Assembly: GCA_017979445.1 (NCBI GenBank)
Contig: CM030718.1
Span: 29,507,021 to 29,571,020, forward strand
Direction of reading: 5' to 3'
DNA: 64,000 nucleotides
Origin: Akebia trifoliata
Taxonomy: Eukaryota > Streptophyta > Magnoliopsida > Ranunculales > Lardizabalaceae
Shown: positions 59,556 through 64,000 of the stretch, piece by piece
Numbering within the stretch: position 1 is the first letter of the stretch
Layout: each line of letters starts with the position of its first letter
Position numbers and translations under genes: made by a program
Notes under the pieces: generated by a model
Seen by the model: the letters and a program-made list of their open reading frames with translations, nothing else
Databases searched by the model: none
What the model was told of the DNA's origin: nothing

Positions 59556-61307
59556 GAAGAGAGCTTCTTCCATCGGCAGTTCCACTGCAAGCAAACAGCC
59601 ATTCCCAAATTGATGATTTCTACTTTTTATTATTTTTAGTTTCTCTGGCATCCCTTCTCTGGAGAGGGGTGAGATCAAAGTTATACAGGTAATTTCCAAG
59701 CTGGGAGCTGGTATTTTGTTCATGAACATTTGTTCATACATGAATTGAATCAAATTCAGTGTGTTATCTCAACACTATGATGATGACAGTGGAGTTCACT
59801 CAACTATGGAAATGCTGTATCTTGTTGGTTCTTATTTCTGAATTTTAGTTGTTTCTTATTCTTTATTATTGTCTGGATGTTGGGTATAATATACATACAG
59901 TCGAATGGTATTGCTGCTGACGAGCTAAAATGATTGGAATAAGATGTAGACGGGTTTGAGAGGCGTAGATGGTTTGTGTTGGATCTGACTCTTGCGTTCA
60001 TGGTTTTCTATCATGGTTTTTGGTCTCGTCTGTCTGGGATCACAGATGATACCAAGATGTCTCGAACTGAGACAGGAGTAAAAATGCAGATTTCTGAACT
60101 TAAAAAAAAAAAGATGAAGACACCAGCAGGTCTTGCTTGTCTTGTTTCGCTTCGTCTCTTGAGGTAGGCAGTTTTTGAAAACCTTGCCCGATGTTTAAAT
60201 CTAGTAGCAATTTGAGATTTTTTTAGTAGAAAACTGTAGTAATAGAAGATCTGCGATACACCTTGTACATGGCAAATACAAGTTTCAAGTACTACAGAAA
60301 CACGTTAAAGAGCCATAAACAAAGTAAAGGATAAAAGAAAAAATGATAAGTGGCACCAAACATAAGACATGATGATTTGTATAACAAGGTAAGTAACTGA
60401 GCAAGTGAGAAAGATACCTACAGGTTGTTAATCTCTAGAATCTATTCAATCTGGTCTTCAATATCTTGTAGAAATCCTTGTGTTTCTTAAAAATCTTATC
60501 TTGTTCTTGAGGCTTGAAGGTTGAAGATGGAATCTTATGGCCAAAGATTAGGGTAAACAATTCAATCCTATGGTTGAAGATGATTGATTTTGGGCAGAAA
60601 ATCAAGCGGTTTTGGCTAAAGTTTTAGGTTGAGGACATTTAGGTCAATCATATTAACCTCTCTTAGAAGACTTAGGTTAAGGGTATGTCATCAGTTCTAA
60701 AAACGCTGGGTTACCTCTAATATTTTTCAAAATGTGGAGGGTCATTGCCGACAACAAATTTCACAAGTTATCTAGAGATGCATAAAATCAGTAGACATGA
60801 ATTTTATTGATTTTATGAAAAATGAAGACATAGCCCTCAATACACTGGATCAATAAAATATTTTCCCCTGATTAATGGTCAAGTACAAAATTTATAATGT
60901 GCAACTTTCTTCTCTCCAGACTTCGTGCTTGATCGATTGAGAACGTGGATCTTGATTTGTAAGTGGTAGCTTGCGATGTTTCATCTTATTTAATGACTTT
61001 ATATGAATTTCTTTTATTCAGGATTCATGTTATATTGGCTGAAAATAATTTCTTGACTTTCAAAGAACAACTTTTAAGCTTGATTTTCTCTAGAATTACA
61101 GTCTCTGTCTCTTTTGAAAAACCTGGTTTCTTATTTAGAAGAGGGCTTGAGAGTTTTTTTTTCTTCTATTTTAGATGTGAGTTTTTTTTTTATGAGAGAT
61201 AGTGGCCCATAGATCCCTCCAAATAATAGAGACTTAGATATTTATAGACTTTGAGTAAGTTAACTTTATCAACTATGCCCCTGACTCAATAGACTCACTG
61301 GTTGATT
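59556..61307. other. 3' UTR of the GOLD gene and intergenic sequence
   Basis: No gene recognised. Sequence after 59556 is non-coding, with T-rich tracts near 61150-61190. Confidence 0.5.
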
Positions 61308-61592
61308 AAGGGTGTGTTTGGATTGAGAGAAGTGGAGAGAGGAGACTCAATTTCTCTCCATCATGTTTGGATTGACCGGAGAGAACTTGAGGCAACTTTG
61401 AAATTTTAAAATATCTTAAGAGAGATTTAGAGGCAAACTTGGCATTATAAAATATTTTAAAAGGGTTTCTTTCCATTTCTCTCCTCTCCCCATTTAACAA
61501 GTCAAACAAGAGAAGTGGTGAGAAACTCATTTATTTTTTCTTTTCTTTTCTTCTCTTCTCTTCTTTCCCTTTCTCTCAATCCAAACATAACC
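61308..61592. mobile_element. MITE with GTTTGGATTGAGAGA ends
   Basis: Left terminus TAAGGGTGTGTTTGGATTGA; complement of the right terminus TAAGGTTATGTTTGGATTGA. GAGAGAAATGG/CCATTTCTCTC text recurs inside. About 285 bp, non-coding. Related sequence occurs around 7868-8020. Confidence 0.65.
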
Positions 61593-64000
61593 TTAGAGAT
61601 TTTGATATTTATAGACTTAAATTAACTTTTTCAATTTTCAGTGGATATAATAAGCTTTGACTAGTTGATTTAAAGATTAAGATCGTCCAATTCCAATTTT
61701 AAGGACTATGAATTTTAAGTGGACTAAACTCATATATTTTGTGGCAAAGCTCAATATCTAACATGAATCATTTGGATTTTTTTAGATCATGAGTTTTATC
61801 TACGAAAACCCAAACCCAGGTCGAACGAGACCTGTTCCCAATCAATGATCATATTTGGATGTGGACCCATTTAAATCTTTAAGGTACTTCATAAAATTTA
61901 TGTAACTTGTAAGGGCTCACTCACAATTTTGATACATATAGTCAAGTCAAGTGTACATTATAGACACCCCCAAATTCCACAATACCTCAAATTCAAGTCC
62001 GAATCTAAAACCCAAACCTAAACCAAGTCAAAACCGAAATTTGAATTCAAATTCAAATCTGAATCCAAGGTGAGCACATCCTCGCGGAGGCCCACTAAAC
62101 CACATACGTATGGCAGCGATCCCCAGCATGGTTGCCCACATACGTATGGCGTCTATACGGAACATGGCTCTGCACTAAGCGGGCCTCAAGACGGCACACC
62201 GCATCATGCCTCTTGAGCAAGTCCCCTGTCGGCTTGCTACGAGCAGGATACAGATCACTATTGGCAGAGTGCCACTCCACGGCTTGCCGAGAGCTATAGC
62301 TCTAACGTCTTTACATTAAGAGGTGTAAGTGAATAACCACTCCATATTCTCTCTAGTCAATACCCAAACCCCCTCTTTTCTCTCAAATTTTTTTTTTCTG
62401 TAAAAAGAGCATGGGTTCCAAGGAGACTGGGACCCAATTTTATAACGAAAAAATCTAGCCCTCTTAGGATTCTTCTCTTTAATGCATCACGTCTCTCTCT
62501 CTCTCTAATTGCGCAAGTGTGAAGAGTTTTGCGGCATTTAATCAAACATAACAAGTTGAAGAGGTTTTAATTGTTTAAAACATGTTATTTTGGGTGGGTC
62601 AATCTTACTAACTATCAAGACTAGACTAAACTTTACTGAGGGTCGTTGGGTTGATCTGTTACAATAAAAAACATGACCTAATATTACGTGTTATTGGTAG
62701 TGAACGACAGAATTCCAACAACTCTTCAAAAACAAAAGATTTTGAGGTTTATCTATTTTGCACGGTTGTACCTCAATTAGAACAATCCGGTGGGTGTTGT
62801 CTAGACACTCAAAACGAGCAGAATGATTAAATAAATAAATAAGAAGGAGAATTATTTTCCTTACTAACTTAGTAAAGACTGACTTATATGCCTTGTTAAG
62901 GGTCATTCATGAACTCACCTTGTTAGCATCTTAAAAACATGATCTGAAGCTATAGGTCCTTTAAGGGAGAGTTTTGACAGAAAGAACTTTGAAAAGAATT
63001 AATTTTTACTGTTAAGTGTTTTTTTTATTTTAAGTTGTTGAGATCGGTAGCCATCGATTTTTAACAAGGTAAAAATAATAATAAAAAATTCTGTTTTATT
63101 TTCTCTTTTTCTTTTAGATCATGAAATCAAGAAGGATGTGACATTGGCTTACTAATTTTGATAATCTATGTGATGTGTCCCCAACGACCTTGAGTAAGAT
63201 TCCAGATAAAAGTAACCCTTAAAGTAAAGAAAGTTTTATTTTATTTTATTTATATCAAAGTTGTGGAGTCAAGTCGACATTGGTGGCATACAACTATTAC
63301 TTATTAAAAAACTGGAGTGCCAATCGTGGCTCAAACCATGAATAATTAATGGATAACCTACTTCGAGTCAACTGAATGATTGTGTAAAATCCAAAATTTT
63401 GAGATTCTTTTTCAGACGTAGAACCAGATTTTTGGGAATGATTTGGTGACGTTGTTTTTGAAGTGAAAAACTGAGGGATTGCTCTTGATTGCATAAAGAG
63501 TTAATTTGGGTGCTAAAGTTTTTTTTAACTTTAGCTTTCCTATTTCAATTATTGAGAGATCTCAAATTTGGGGTTGGTTTCATAAAATAAAAAAATATGG
63601 CTTGTTCGAAGGAGTTGACTAGTTTGAGGTTGGTAGAAACTCAACACTCCCTTAAGTTGACTCAATGATTGGGTGATTGTAAAATAATGAAAGGTTGGTT
63701 GGCGGGCCAACTCAACTTAATTTGGATTTATTAATTGTGAATGGTCAAGGTTCAAGTGAGTCAACTTGCCTCACCTCGCAAAATGTCCATAAATCTTCAA
63801 AAGCACACCATTAGATCGAGTCGAATTTAGTTAAATCATGGGTTAATCCATTGATTGGGCTAGAACTGAAGCCAATGCTGGAACATGAGCCCCAAAACCT
63901 TGAACCATAAGTTCTAAATATCGAAATCTAATCTATTATCTATTACACTACCAAGAGAAAATTGATAAAAATGGAGAGAAGAGAAAATAAATGAGTTTCT
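61593..64000. other. Intergenic, with an unusual GC-richer patch at 62085-62300
   Basis: No gene recognised. The patch has a repeated ACATACGTATGGC motif (62102-62114 and 62138-62150) and composition unlike its AT-rich surroundings; it may be a fragment of an LTR or other mobile element. The remainder is AT-rich without coding character. Confidence 0.4.

Noticed and set aside
1..64000. CRISPR arrays, bacterial operons or organellar insertions
   Set aside because: No regularly spaced identical repeats, no ribosome-binding-site-led gene runs, and no plastid or mitochondrial gene order; the window is ordinary nuclear plant DNA.

Overview
This window is nuclear DNA from a flowering plant, most likely a eudicot; I cannot name the species. 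The evidence is a nuclear-encoded plastid ribosomal protein with a transit peptide, plant-specific gene families, many GT-AG introns, AT-rich intergenic DNA with CT/GA and TA microsatellites, and plant-type LINE, SINE, TRIM and MITE repeats.

Five intact genes can be built exon by exon so that the reading frame closes. They are: plastid ribosomal protein L17 (minus, 5390-6124, 201 aa); a small secreted protein with 12 cysteines (plus, 13749-14287, 120 aa); a PBL8-like receptor-like cytoplasmic kinase (minus, 16770-22525, 6 exons, 408 aa); a TPR-MYND-SET protein of the SMYD4/At1g33400 type (minus, 24614-38420, 15 exons, 803 aa); and a GOLD-domain protein (plus, 43903-59555, 15 exons, 438 aa) with one GC-AG intron and a full LINE insertion in intron 8. 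A broken FHIT (HIT-family nucleotidase) pseudogene lies at 8617-10253.

Layout: 1-2840 is a nest of non-LTR retrotransposon pieces. 2841-5370 is intergenic with a double-hairpin MITE. 5390-6190 is RPL17 with a MITE in its promoter. 6780-7546 holds two more double-hairpin MITEs. 8617-10253 is the FHIT pseudogene. 10254-13748 is intergenic with a SINE and a MITE. 13749-14287 is the Cys-rich gene. 14288-16769 carries two MITEs. 16770-38420 holds the kinase and SMYD4-like genes, head to tail on the minus strand. 38421-43902 is a repeat-rich intergenic stretch. 43903-59555 is the GOLD gene. 59556-64000 has no recognisable gene.

The genes do not form a pathway; they are independent single-copy-style plant genes. 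Much of the remaining structure is mobile DNA: about eight L1-type LINE pieces, three tRNA-derived SINEs, one TRIM with a 46-bp internal domain, and over a dozen MITEs in several families. The most distinctive structure is a TA-flanked MITE family in which each copy is a palindrome made of two smaller palindromes.
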